Source: Liolophura sinensis
Lineage: Eukaryota; Mollusca; Polyplacophora; Chitonida; Chitonidae
Direction of reading: 5' to 3'
Assembly (NCBI RefSeq): GCF_032854445.1
Contig: NC_088301.1
Span: 374,001 to 434,000, forward strand
Length of the DNA: 60,000 nt
Below, in pieces: positions 48,415 through 60,000 of this stretch. The notes under the pieces are model-generated. The model was not told where the DNA came from. It did no database searches and saw only the letters and a list, made by a program, of their open reading frames with translations. A program made the translations under genes and the position numbers. How positions within the stretch are numbered: position 1 is the stretch's first letter; each line of letters begins with the position of its first letter.

Positions 48415-50890
48415 CAATGAATGGTAACCAAAACTTAACCATGAACTGGAGAAGATCTGTACACCAATGTCTAGCAGGACAGCTAGCATCTTTAACTGAT
48501 CAATACAACCAGTCATCCAAGGTAACTATCACCTAAAAATGGACTGGAGAAGACCTGTACAGCAACGTCTAGCAGGACAGCTAGCATCTTTAACTGATCA
48601 ATACAACCAGTCATCCAAGGTAACTATCACCTAACCATGGACTGGAGAAGACCTGTACAGCAACGTCTAGCAGGACAGCTAGCATCTTTAACTGATCAAT
48701 ACAACCAGTCATCCAAGGTAACTATCACCTAACCATGGACTGGAGAACATCTGTACAGCAATGTCTAGCAGGACAGCTAGCATCTTTAACTGATCAATAC
48801 AACCAGTCATTCAAGGTAACTATCACCTAACCATGGACTGGAGAACATCTGTACAGCAATGTCTAGCAGGACAGCTAGCATCTTTAACTGATCAATACAA
48901 CCAGTCATTCAAGGTAGCTAACACCTAACCATGGACTGGAGAAGATCTGTACAGCAATGTCTAGCAGGACAGCTAGCATCTTTAACTGATCAATACCACC
49001 AGTCATCCAAGTTAATTATCACCTAACCATGGGCTGGAGAAGACCTGTACACCAATGTCTAGCAGGACAGCTAGCATCTTTAACTGATCAATACAACCAG
49101 TCATCCAAGGTAACTATCACCTAACCATGAACTGGAGAAGATCTGTACAGCAATGTCTAGCAGGACAGCTAGCATCTTTAACTGATCAATACAACCAGTC
49201 ATTCAAGGTAGCTAACACCTAACCATGGACTGGAGAAGATCTGTACAGCAATGTCTAGCAGGACAGCTAGCATCTTTAACTGATCAATATAACCAGTCAT
49301 TCAAGGTAGCTAACACCTAACCATGGGCTGGAGAAGATCTGTACAGCAATGTCTAGCAGGACAGCTAGCATCTTTAACTGATCAATACAACCAGTCATCC
49401 AAGGTAACTATCACCTAACCATGGGCTGGAGAAGATCTGTACAGCAATGTCTAGCAGGACAGCTAGCATCTTTAACTGATCAATACAACCAGTCATTCAA
49501 GATAACTATCACCTAACCATGGACTGGAGAAGATCTGTACAGCAATGTCTAGCAGGACAGCTAGCATCTTTAACTGATCAATACAACCAGTCATCCAAGG
49601 TAACTATCACCTAACCATGGGCTGGAGAAGATCTGTACAGCAATGTCTAGCAGGACAGCTAGCATCTTTAACTGATCAATACAACCAGTCATCCAAGGTA
49701 ATTATCACCTAACCATGGACTGGAGAACATCTGTACAGCAATGTCTAGCAGGACAGCTAGCATCTTTAACTGATCAATACAACCAGTCATCCAAGGTAAC
49801 TATCACCTAACCATGGGCTGGAGAACATCTGTACACCAATGTCTAGCAGGACAGCTAGCATCTTTAACTGATCAATACAACCAGTCATCCAAGTTAATTA
49901 TCACCTAACCATGGACTGGAGAACATCTGTACAGCAATGTCTAGCAGGACAGCTAGCATCTTTAACTGATCAATACAACCAGTCATCCAAGGTAACTATC
50001 ACCTAACCATGGACTGGAGAACATCTGTACAGCAATGTCTAGCAAGACAGCTAGCATCTTTAACTGATCAATACAACCAGTCATTCAAGGTAACTATCAC
50101 CTAACCATGGACTGGAGAACATCTGTACAGCAATGTCTAGCAGGACAGCTAGCATCTTTAACTGATCAATACAACCAGTCATCCAAGGTAACTATCACCT
50201 AACCATGGACTGGAGAACATCTGTACAGCAATGTCTAGCAGGACAGCTAGCATCTTTAACTGATCAATACCACCAGTCATCCCAAGGTAACTATCACCTA
50301 ACCATGGACTGGAGAAGACCTGTACAGCAATGTCTAGCAGGACAGCTAGCATCTTTAACTGATCAATACCACCAGTCATCCAAGGTAACTATCACCTAAC
50401 CATGGACTGGAGAACATCTGTACAGCAATGTCTAGCAGGACAGCTAGCATCTTTAACTGATCAATACAACCAGTCATCCCAAGATAACTATCACCTAACC
50501 ATGGACTGGAGAACATCTGTACAGCAATGTCTAGCAGGACAGCTAGCATCTTTAACTGATCAATACAACCAGTCATCCAAGGTAACTATCACCTAACCAT
50601 GGACTGGAGAACATCTGTACAGCAATGTCTAGCAGGACAGCTAGCATCTTTAACTGATCAATACAACCAGTCATCCAAGGTAACTATCACCTAACCATGG
50701 ACTGGAGAAGACCTGTACAGCAATGTCTAGCAGGACAGCTAGCATCTTTAACTGATCAATACAACCAGTCATCCAAGGTAACTATCACCTAAAAATGGAC
50801 TGGAGAAGACCTGTACAGCAATGTCTAGCAGGACAGCTAGCATCTTTAACTGATCAATATAACCAGTCATTCAAGGTAGCTAACACCTAA
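48415..50890. repeat. 98-bp tandem array, about 25 units
   Basis: Units contain ccatggactggagaacatct, gtacagcaatgtctagcagg, acagctagcatctttaactg and atcaatacaaccagtcatcc. Period is 98 bp, and identity is high. Variants (gaagac or gaacat, caacgtc or caatgtc, tcatt or tcatc) cluster by position. Each unit has ctagc...gctag and tgatca palindromic motifs. This is the largest array in the window. Confidence 0.97.
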
Positions 50891-53397
50891 CCAAGTTCAC
50901 TAACTTTTACCAATGCTCTGGACAACACGTGCAAACAGTCACGTATTGTGAAGCTAAATGACATGGTAATCACATGCCTCAGCTTGAACTATCAGCTGAA
51001 AGCCAACTCAGCAATATTTATGTGGCTAATTTACAGAAACAAAGGTTGACTGGCAAAGCATGAACAGCTGGAATCAGTCCAGAGATCACTGGAATAGAAC
51101 AGCTCTGCTATTTCCAGGATTACTACTTAAATATAACCATAATGACAATCGTTTGTTTCTGTAACAATGACAGCACCTGCTGTTACAGGGAAGTAGCAAT
51201 GATACATGGACAAAATAAGAATGAAAACTGCACAGGGATTCCACTGTGAATGTGGGTAGTGAAAGAGAGAGAATGTCACCTATTGTCCACACCAGCAATC
51301 AACAGACCTCTTTATCCTGTTTTTCTTCAGCCTTCCTACTTGCCAATTTAGAATCTGTACACATGCAAGTCAGCATGCATCTGGCCTTTGTTTATGCTGC
51401 TTTGAAAGAGCCTTATGTGTTTAGTTAAAGATGACACTTGAAAATATACATGTTCTGGTCATATATTTGGAATTCTTTCACACTTCAAAGCAGTTTTCTT
51501 TTAACCATTTCTTTCACCATCTCTACACTACGATCACAAGATGTCTCAGAAGCATAGAGTTTAAAATTCCATAAACCTACTAACCGAACTTACACCCGTT
51601 ACAAATGCTCAAAGCTCTCTTATTACCCTTTGTCAAATGCTGTCTGTCTTAGCACAAAAAAGACAATCTACAATGTCATACTGTCAAGAACAGGTTTTGT
51701 GCACTACTGGAACTATCTCCGCTGTGTTATGCTCTATATCAGACACGAAAAGATTCCATTAATCCAAGTCACTTTAATACTCATGTCAATAACTCTCATG
51801 ACAAGGTCAGAGGTCAAACAACTGTTCACACTGGTGCCTAGATGCCAGGAAGAAATGTTACCGTAGTAGATTACCAGTTGGTACGTGTACGTCAGTTTTA
51901 TGTTTTAACTTATCCAAATAATAACATACCTGCAAATTTCATGTTATACCTGACAATTATAACCTTATTCACCTTCCTCAACATTTTAAATTAACACTGG
52001 CATGTCCTCAATCAGATATACACCACAAAATACCATGGTAATGGCCTTCCATACTTCCAGGTTGTGGAAGCATTCTCTCACTTGCAGATTCTAGCAGAAG
52101 TAAATTCGAGACGCCTTGATACACAACTTGTCACCACATGAAGTAGTGGCTTGAAGTATTAAATAAACTCAGTTTCCTACAAATAAGTATTGATAATAAT
52201 TTAGCGTATTGTTTCCAGGAAGTGAAGTTGAAGCTGTAATTAATCCTTACTTTTGAACATAACTTTGTCTGTGTTCACATTGTTAAATATGATTTTCAGG
52301 TTTTTATCATCGTTTCTGAAATCAGCTATGGACCCAACTTTGGAAACCTGTACCTAACGCTGCATTCCACAAAAACGCAACAACATCTATATTAAAAAAA
52401 GGCATAGCGTGGCCTGTGGTAAAGTGACAGCTGGCGTTTTCATCAGTCCCTCATACATCATCAGCCTGCAGGAGTCATCAGATGCTAGAGAGGAATGCTT
52501 AAGAAGCTTCTACCTGGGCCACTGCACCAGCACACGCCCCCAATTACACACCTCACAAGGGGCACAGAGGCAGAAAAACATAGGTAAATCCAGCCATTTT
52601 TAGCTGGTGCAAGCAAAAGTCTATTTTGGTATCAATACCATGTGGAAGTGAAAAGTAATACGAAGGAATGCTACACTTTACCATTCTCTGAAGACACAGC
52701 TGAAGGCGCGAGCGAGATACATCACGGCTTTCATACCTCGCTCGAGCGACCCAGCCAACGCGCGTTACATTGACAAAGTTGCCCAATAATTAACAAGTTA
52801 CTCAGTCATATCTCTGACAAAAAAAGAGCTATAGTCTGCAGGAACTAGCAAAAGGGCATGCATAGAGAAGCAAGCCCATGAGGGAATGCCAGCTATGTCT
52901 GCTACAGAAAGTGAACAAACCTTGGTATTTTGCTGAACACTGACATCAAACAACTGCAACAAGGCTTTTTAAGTACACAGGGACAGAAAAAAGAGACAGT
53001 CCTTAATGCTTACTCTTCCAAACGTGCTGGCTACAATATCGCCGTCATACTGCTACAGCTAGTGTAGGTCATAATCCAAACATCCAGACCTTGAATGACT
53101 ACTAAAGTGAATCAACCTTTGTTATAAACAACACAACAAAAAGCACTTTCGTACATTGCTGTTTTTCACAAAACCTGCTTTTTATTGTGTAGCTTATAAC
53201 AAAGGTTGTGAAAGCCATACATACTGGTATTTACGGAGGTCAAACAATTTCATGTGTTGTCCAATAAATGCTCGGTTAATAATAAATCATAAAGAAAGAA
53301 TTTTAAAGTAATTCTCCTGGAGATTATTCTGATATAGGATTTCAAATTCAATATGTTAACTTACAAAATGCGAGTACACTTCAGTAGAGACACTTAA

Positions 53398-53480
53398 TTC
53401 TTCCTCCTGTAAAATAAGTCTGCCACGATATAAGTGAAATATTCTTGAGTAGGCCATTTAACAATTACCAATCATTCATT
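53398..53480 (+). mobile_element. SINE copy, 5'-truncated
   Basis: ttcttcctcctgtaaaataa, cgatataagtgaaatattct, tgagtaggccatttaacaat and taccaatcattcattt. The tail is degraded compared with the AATAAATA copies. Confidence 0.65.
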
Positions 53481-56400
53481 TGGTGGCTTTTCACATATCT
53501 TTAGTCACAATGTCCCCTCCTCCCACAATCATTGCATATAATGTGCTGCCTCAGTGTTTCATAATGTACTACCGTGTAATGCTGATGACACCAAACAATC
53601 ACTTGGTCACAAACTACTCAAACAGACCAATTTCCCCGTGTGAAAAATACATTATAGACATACATCATAGACAAATTATAACGCCAGGTGTACTAAGAGT
53701 TTTTGTCGTGGTCTGGCTCAGGGCTGAACCTCTTACTGTACCCATGTGATACATGCAGATGCTTCAGCATCATCCAGACTGCCACAGAAGATCCAGAAAA
53801 CCAATACCAAGTAAAAGTATATGCACATGAAATTGCATTCACAAGGATACTTTTAGTACTTTGTTCTAAAGACAGCTGAAAATATCAGAAAAAATATTGT
53901 TTCTACACCAACATGTAACAAGGCATGAAGATCTCTGTAAAAGAGCAGTTAAAATAAAACATGTGAATGGTCTACATATCTATATGGCTCTGACTACATA
54001 TACACGAACAGTACTAGACTCCTGTTGTAAGTTGTTTTACAGAGTTAATGACATGTGTAAGTGTGTGACATTGTATATATGTACAGTATATCCAGTGTAT
54101 GTTACCACTCACATACATGTACCCAGCAAGGGGAGATACCTACCTAACAAACCCTACATGTAGCATTTACAATCTACATACTGTAAATCAAGAACTTTTT
54201 TCCACATCTTCTCCAGACATAAATAATAGAGCCACAATATATTTGTGGCATTTCAAGCTTCAAGGCTTGGTCAGGCTGGCGTCCACAACTGACTTAGTTA
54301 CATGGACATGTGTCAATCTTCAATACTGCTTCTGGGCCAAAGTATTTTGAGGTACCACATTTGTCTCTCCTTAGTATCACATCAGTGCGGTTTGAAACTG
54401 TGCTTACTTGTATGCCTATATGACAAGATTTACTGTTTAAGCATGATGGAGACTGTGCACAGTTACAGCCCTTCAATGGGTGCTGTTGTGTCTTGTGTAA
54501 TAACAATTTGCGATGAACTGGCAATACTGAAGACAAACTAAATGTTTGAGTGTCTAAGCTTGAGGCAAAAAGCTTGCAGTAGTTGGATCCAGGAAGTTCA
54601 TTCAACTCTAGGCTTTCCCATGGAAGGATCATCCAATATTATTGTGAAAACAATCCAGGATGTTTACTGGCAGAAAGAAAAAGAGCTTCACCAGAAACCC
54701 TACATTTTTTTTATTTTATAGAAAACGGAAAATATGGGAATGTCAGAAATTCTGAGAAGCGTTCAATTATAAGGCGATAATTCTCTGCTTCCTACACCTT
54801 ATAGCTGATGCACCCAATAGTATACTCTGTGAAGTTGTACAAACTGTGGCCTAGTCTGAACTGCATGAACAACTGTTACTTCGGTCACAAATATTTTTCT
54901 CAACTCTAAAAAGAAAAATCACCCTCCTACAGCATCTGAAATGATTTAAACACAATTCAGTTATTTTAGGCATTAAACCCAATTATAAAGGGCTATGTTT
55001 CTGTTCACCTCAGAAAGTGTTGCAGTCCTAATCTTCCCTTACATATCATGAATACAAAACAGAGTGCTGAGTGAAATATCAACACAGAAAAACCGAAGAG
55101 GATATCTCCACATTGTATCAATGCTACTAAGTCTGAGTGCTTTTGTTTTCCAATTTAAGGGGGAATATTAATAAAATTTCAAGTCACAGTTTTCAGAAAA
55201 CATGAATTCTCTCTCAATCTAAACAGCAAAAGTCCACACTACTTTTAACAGGAATAGAGAGCTATCTTGTCACTAAATGTGATGCTTACATCTTGAAAAA
55301 TTAGGGTAGCACTGTATCACTTAGAGCAGGTCTTTCAACATAAATGACAATACTAAAGCAACAGGCCCTACATAACATTGGATGTCTGCTGCCTAGGGCT
55401 TGCTGTTGTTGTTCTCTGGCCAAATTAGTTACATAACAACCCTTTTGAAGTTGGAGAGGTGTGTGACAGGGGAGAGAAGCCTGGAGGCTTGTAGAAGTAC
55501 AAGGCTGATGCTCACTGACCTAGATATCCCAGATCACTGGAACAGGCTAATGGGCAATTTGACCCAGTTCTAGTGGAGGTGAGACAGAATCAGGTAAGCT
55601 AGGTGCTGGGCAGGAGGAGATCAAGCAGACAAAGTGGGCTTGACCTACATCTGCAGACAAACTGTCACATGGGTTGCGCACACACATACGTGTGGCTCCC
55701 AAGTTGTCTGACCAGTGCCATCGATTGTGCTGTCCATCCTGTCCCCAACCCTCGCTGAATTGATCTGCAGCCAGCAATTCTCAGATTGGTCAAGAGCTGG
55801 ATCTAGGAGGACCTGAAGCCTGGACAAGCCAATCGGATGCCAAGGGCTTCCAGTTACTGGGTAGCACGATGGTAATACTTGCTATGTCGTATCATCGCGT
55901 TCTCAGAACAGCCAGAACATGGCAGACAGATTAGCTAATGTAGTGAAGATCGACCAGGTAACATATAGGCTGCAACCAATCACAACAGGCGTTCTAATGC
56001 CCTAAAGACGTTATGAACGGGGCTAGGAAATACCAAAAACATGGTTATAATAATTTAGCTGCAAATTGCGGAAGCTTTGTGGCAAATATCTGAGACGCAT
56101 GACAATAACAGAATTAATAAGCACGCCAGGCCAAGGCTACGTGTGGGGAATCCCCGGCATCTCAGTGCTCCTGCACTTAATGCACTTTTCCACCTGGGTT
56201 GAACCAGTTAGCCTTATCGATCTCTCAGGGATCAGTAATTCCCAGTCTCCTAATCCAATTCAATTGCCAGCTTGTCACTGGTCACAGGGTCACAAACAAA
56301 CCAAGCAGAAACAAAACTAGTCATTTACAATGCTCACGGATTCAGCTTATGTAAGTGTTTAATGCACTCACAATCAACACAGAAGTGAAACCAGTATTTC

Positions 56401-57366
56401 TCAGGTATGAACATAACACTTTTTTATGCAGTGTTTTAAACCACTCACAATTGCAAATGTTCTTTCTATTCCACAAATTTCAAAGATTACTTCATATTAC
56501 TCAGAATTAAAATCTAATCATTGCATTAACAGGTTTTCCTTTTAAATATTTTTTCTTACTATTTTGGGGGGCAATTTTTAAGTAAAATTTTATGGTAAAG
56601 ATTATTGCACTAACTCTTGTAACTGTTTTATATTTTGTTTTTATACAGGTACACATATATGTATAGGGATGGAATGCTACACAGATAGCAAAATAAAGGA
56701 ACAACTGCATAACAGAATATAGCAAGTGTGTAAACATGAACCCAGAGATGGGATAGAAATAGCAGATGATGAATGCCGTCTGCTGTTTGAGATGATGTTC
56801 TTGTGACTTTAGCTGGGTTTGTATTATTCACAGAAAACAGAGTCATAAGGTATGGCATCAGAATTACTTCAGGCCAAAAATACATCTGTTTTGTGGTACA
56901 CGAAGTTTTAAGTTTTAATAGTTAATACGATTCAGCTTGATGTGGAAGAAAAAGTTGGACACATGGCTAACAAATCCCCGAGCTAGATGCTGTAGAGTCA
57001 GGTGATGGTTGGTTAGTGGCCTTGTACATCAGTACGAAATTGTTTTATTTCCAACAACAGTCCATGTGGATATAATCATGAGAAATAGGATGTAAATAAC
57101 ATGGAAAATATATAGATGCAGTTATATGGCTCACACACATTCAAATGATGTCTGTCAGAAAAGCTTCGTCTGATATTCTAAAGCACCTGACCTATTTTAA
57201 TGCAGGTGACAAACCACGCTGGGTATGCACGGAACCTTAATACCATTGACAAACTTACCTGCAGCTTTAATAGCCACAACTGTCAAAGTCTTACCCTAAA
57301 TACCACACACTTCATATATATACCTGTAACCATGAAAGTAACTACAGGTAGAACAGCTTTGTTCCC

Positions 57367-57442
57367 AAAATAATGCAGGTCACCGTTGTATAAGTGAATT
57401 ATTTTTGAGTACAGCATAAAACACTGATAAAATAAATAAATA
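57367..57442 (+). mobile_element. SINE copy, 5'-truncated, tail intact
   Basis: gtcaccgttgtataagtgaa, ttatttttgagtacagcata, aaacactgataaaataaata form the 3' end of the family in sense orientation. Confidence 0.72.
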
Positions 57443-57636
57443 CAACAGCTTTGTGAACGGTGTTCTGAGCTGAAAGTATGCAAGATCAGATAGTAACCAA
57501 AACATTACTTCATCAGTTTACATAAAGTATAAATAACTAAACAAGCACCCCTTGTACTTTCGTGCAGAAACATTCCAGAAAATATATTTTACTGCCAATG
57601 ACAGAATAATGGGAATGTTCTGAAAGTTCCTGAAAA

Positions 57637-57786
57637 GTTTCTCAAACAGTACTCTGAGACATGCAGTGAGAAACTTTCTCAAACAGTACTCTGAGACATG
57701 CAGTGAGAAACTTTCTCAAACAGTACTCTGAGACATGCAGTGAGAAACTTTCTCAAACAGTACTCTGAGACATGCAGTGAGAAACT
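57637..57786. repeat. 37-bp tandem repeat, 4 units
   Basis: gaaactttctcaaacagtac followed by tctgagacatgcagtga occurs four times almost exactly, suggesting a recent origin. Confidence 0.95.
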
Positions 57787-57987
57787 AGACAGAAGTGCCA
57801 GCCAGATAACATCAGTGGAAATTGTTTTGTAGGTTCCCTTATTCCGGCACATTTCTTATTACATTATTACCCAGAAAAAAATGCCTAAAACAACATGTAA
57901 CATTGTTGTATGATACAAACAGCCACTCCGCCAGACTGATTAAACCCTGCCAAAAAGAAACATTTTCCTAAGTATCTCGCTCCCACT

Positions 57988-58170
57988 TTGTTTATTTTAT
58001 TTATTTGATTGGTGTTTTATGCCGTACTCAAGAATATTTCACCTACACGACGACGACCATCATTATGGTGGGAGGAAACGGGGCAGAGCCCAGCGACACC
58101 CACGACCATCCACAGATTGCTGGCAGAGCTTCCCATGTACGGCCAGAGAGGAAGCCAGCAGCCTCCCACT
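57988..58170 (-). mobile_element. SINE copy, nearly full body
   Basis: tttatttatttgattggtgt, tttatgccgtactcaagaat, atttcacctacacgacgacg, attatggtgggaggaaacgg, cccacgaccatccacagatt and ccatgtacggccagagagga. Antisense to the gene-independent plus strand, it lies about 190 bp from the donor of the exon 58510-58359. The tRNA-like head is missing. Confidence 0.8.
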
Positions 58171-58358
58171 TTACGATTTAACTAGAACATAATCCTCCAG
58201 CCTATCCTCATGCTGTCATCACTTTTTTCCCCAAATATACTCCTAACACGAAATAAAAACATAATTCCTCCACTTGAGCATGCTCCTTAACTATGTCAAA
58301 CATGCAACTGCACAAAGAAGACTGAAGAAGTACCAACGTGAAAAATACAAAATCTGAC

Positions 58359-58510
58359 CTTGGATTTCCTCGAAGAGCAGCATGATGGAGGGCATTAAAT
58401 CCATTGTTGTTGGTAACAGTGATGTCTGCCTGGTGTTCCAACAACAACGCCAGCATGTCATCTCTCTTTTTACTGATAGCATCGTGTAGAGGGGTGTCTC
58501 CTTCAGAGTC
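58359..58510 (-). CDS. MIB1: MIB1 exon: middle ankyrin repeats (50 codons + 2 nt)
   Basis: The acceptor is ttttcag before GAC at 58510. The donor is CCAAG|gtcaga, with the intron starting at 58358. The 152-nt exon encodes [18 protein letters not shown], then an [20 protein letters not shown] ankyrin segment, and ends GNP plus AG. The split codon AG|T is completed by the first base of the exon at 6491. Two ankyrin repeats are visible (GDTPLHDA and GFNALHHAA). The phase match with the next exon across 51.9 kb, with no residues missing compared with the family, shows that the giant intron is truly intragenic. Confidence 0.97.
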
Positions 58511-58559
58511 CTGAAAACCAGAAGACAGGATTGCTTCAAATCAGAGAAGGATATGCTTG

Positions 58560-58895
58560 TGGTACAATTAATGTTCCTTTGGTCAGATTTTCTTTATATA
58601 AAGATGTTACTCCCTTTCAACAAGACTCTTGCTATGAACAGTTCCAACACGGGCTATGTCCCACTGCCCTGCATTTGGAAATAATGTTCCTTTGGACAGA
58701 TTTTCTTTATATAAAGATGTTACTCCCTTTCAACAAGACTCTTGCTATGAACAGTTCCAACATGGTCTGTGTCCCACTACCCTGCATTTGGAAATAATGT
58801 TCCCTTGGACAGATTGTCTTTATATAAAGATGTTACTCCCTTTCAACAAGACTCTTGCTATGAACAGTTCCAACATGGTCTGTGTCCCCCTGGAC
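58560..58895. repeat. 113-bp tandem repeat, 3 units
   Basis: ttatataaagatgttactcc begins at 58594, 58707 and 58820, each followed by ctttcaacaagactcttgct and atgaacagttccaaca. The array lies in the 1280-bp MIB1 intron, just upstream of the acceptor of the exon 58510-58359. Confidence 0.95.
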
Positions 58896-59479
58896 TGTAA
58901 AGACTGAACACAAATAATACCTGCCAAAACAAGTTTTAATGACCTTTGACCTGAATATGACTTAGCCGAATACCGAATCTGAGCCTTCCCCACACTGTAT
59001 AACGGTGCTCTGAAGACGCATGTATTTCAAACACCTGCAGGTAAATTTACCCTCTTTCCTCTTCCCCAGACCAACCAAACCAATACGAATACCAAAATGA
59101 AGTTTGGAATCTAAATGGAAAGCTAGAAATATGCACATGTTGTAAGTGTTTCACAACTTTATGAAGGTTAACTGTAGTTGCAAAGAAGATACAACAGGAG
59201 ACAGATGAGTCCTCCCCCCCCCCCTCTCCTACCCTCCATACACACACCCATCCCCTTGAACGAGGGAGAAACAAAAGTCTCAAAAGGCAAAATATTTTTT
59301 TCATGAAAAAAAAATGGGTTTCAAACCCATTATCATATGGAAATATCTTCTTTTTGTAAAATCACCTACACAAGTACGACAAAAGGGAGTTGCCATCAGA
59401 GACGTTTCTTTTACAGTTTGTTGTTATCAGTGTAAGGGGGATCACTCTGACCTACATGTATGTGACTTTTTTTACTGTT

Positions 59480-59702
59480 GATTTATTTGTTTGATTGGTG
59501 TTTTACTGCGTACTCAATAATATTTTCCTTATATGTCGACAGCCAGCATTATGGTGGGAGGAGACCGGGCAGAACCTGGGGGAAACCCACAACCACCCGC
59601 AGGTTGCTGGCACACCTTCCCAGCATTTGTTGAAGCCAGCATGAGTTGTGACCGCATTGGTGAGAGGCTCCTTGGTCACTGCACCGTGCTGGCATGCTAC
59701 AG
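59480..59702 (-). mobile_element. SINE copy, the most complete in the window
   Basis: The tail (tttatttgtttgattggtgt) is followed by tactgcgtactcaataatat, attatggtgggaggagaccg, cccacaaccacccgcaggtt and gccagcatgagttgtgaccg. It ends in a tRNA-like part (ggtgagaggctccttggtca, gtgctggcatgctac). On the minus strand the head has an A-box-like region. The B-box segment appears to be deleted compared with the family as I recall it, so the copy is probably not transcribed by Pol III. Confidence 0.82.
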
Positions 59703-59790
59703 TCCTCCGCCCCCTTCACTGTTTTGACCCAAGAAGGAACCACAATTAGTGCATCACTAAAAAAAACCCACACCTCAACCAACCACTGAC

Positions 59791-59988
59791 CTGTAACGAG
59801 GGGTGACAGCTCAGACCTAACAAGGTCTTGACAACACTAATGTGGCCTTTGTTGACCCCAATGTGCAACGGCGTCTGTCGGCGCTTGTTGCGAGCGTTCA
59901 GATCTGCACCACCTCGATGCAGCAGTTCAATGACTGCCGGTTCGTCTCCGAACGCCGCATGATGAACAGCTCGGTCACCATCTTTATC
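59791..59988 (-). CDS. MIB1: MIB1 exon: first ankyrin repeats (66 codons, phase 0/0)
   Basis: The acceptor is ttgttctcag before GAT at 59988. The donor is CAG|gtcagt, with the intron starting at 59790. The 198-nt exon begins [16 protein letters not shown] and ends GCHPSLQ-like (LSCHPSLQ), with the ankyrin core RRQTPLH in the middle. It carries the first two ankyrin repeats of the MIB1 array, which form a protein-interaction scaffold between the substrate-binding N-terminus and the RING fingers. Two positions differ from the vertebrate sequence as I recall it: IGVNKGH where IAVNKGH is usual, and LLGLSCH where LLDFGCH is usual. Both are conservative and the frame is intact. This is the most 5' exon in the window, and its upstream neighbour is outside. 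Confidence 0.97.
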
Positions 59989-60000
59989 CTGAGAACAAAC

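Larger units (their letters stand above)
50891..57636. other. Unannotated intronic stretch
   Basis: Mostly AT-rich unique-looking sequence. It has a small CpG-dense spot at 52705-52770 and SINE copies at 53398-53480 and 57367-57442. No coding exon was recognised. Confidence 0.5.

Noticed and set aside
58291-58539. Second minus-strand frame over the ankyrin exon ([18 protein letters not shown])
   Set aside because: Shadow frame of the true exon 58510-58359.

Overview
This is a window of animal genomic DNA, and almost all of it is intron. The only gene I can support is the 3' half of a mind bomb 1 (MIB1) E3 ubiquitin ligase gene, read on the minus strand. Nine coding exons with canonical GT/AG borders and compatible splice phases were placed at 59988-59791, 58510-58359, 6491-6359, 4755-4669, 3659-3531, 3356-3175, 2031-1839, 1467-1389 and 759-673. 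Joined, they give 1240 nt (about 413 residues) that run without a gap from the first ankyrin repeats into RING finger 2. The N-terminal MIB/HERC2, ZZ and REP domains lie beyond the right edge. The third RING finger and the stop codon lie beyond the left edge. Short interspersed elements with a tRNA-like head and an AATAAATA tail, of a type I associate with mollusc genomes, together with the MIB1 sequence suggest a lophotrochozoan, most likely a marine mollusc. The species cannot be named from this window.

Layout: the right end (58.3-60 kb) carries two ankyrin exons. One intron of 51,867 bp then spans 6492-58358. The left end (0.6-6.5 kb) carries seven compact exons separated by introns of 174 bp to 1.6 kb. 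The giant intron holds at least fourteen unrelated tandem arrays, with units of 13/26, 21, 28, 37, about 26, 41, 45, 46, 60, 73, 79 and 98 bp. By my estimate they make up about a quarter of its length. It also holds scattered SINE copies, two other dispersed repeat families, G-rich tracts and a few CpG-rich pockets. I found no second gene, tRNA, rRNA or CRISPR array. Most long open frames here are read-throughs of tandem repeats.

The most interesting structure is at the left end. Two neighbouring MIB1 exons (6491-6359 and 4755-4669) are each followed, inside the downstream intron, by tandem copies of their own 3' end together with the 5' splice site. Each true donor is therefore trailed by a ladder of decoy donor-like sequences: about six 73-bp units after one exon, and two to three degenerate 67-bp units after the other. 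The protein would be a membrane- and endosome-associated ubiquitin ligase that ubiquitinates Delta/Jagged ligands in Notch signalling. The exons seen here encode its ankyrin region and its first two RING fingers.
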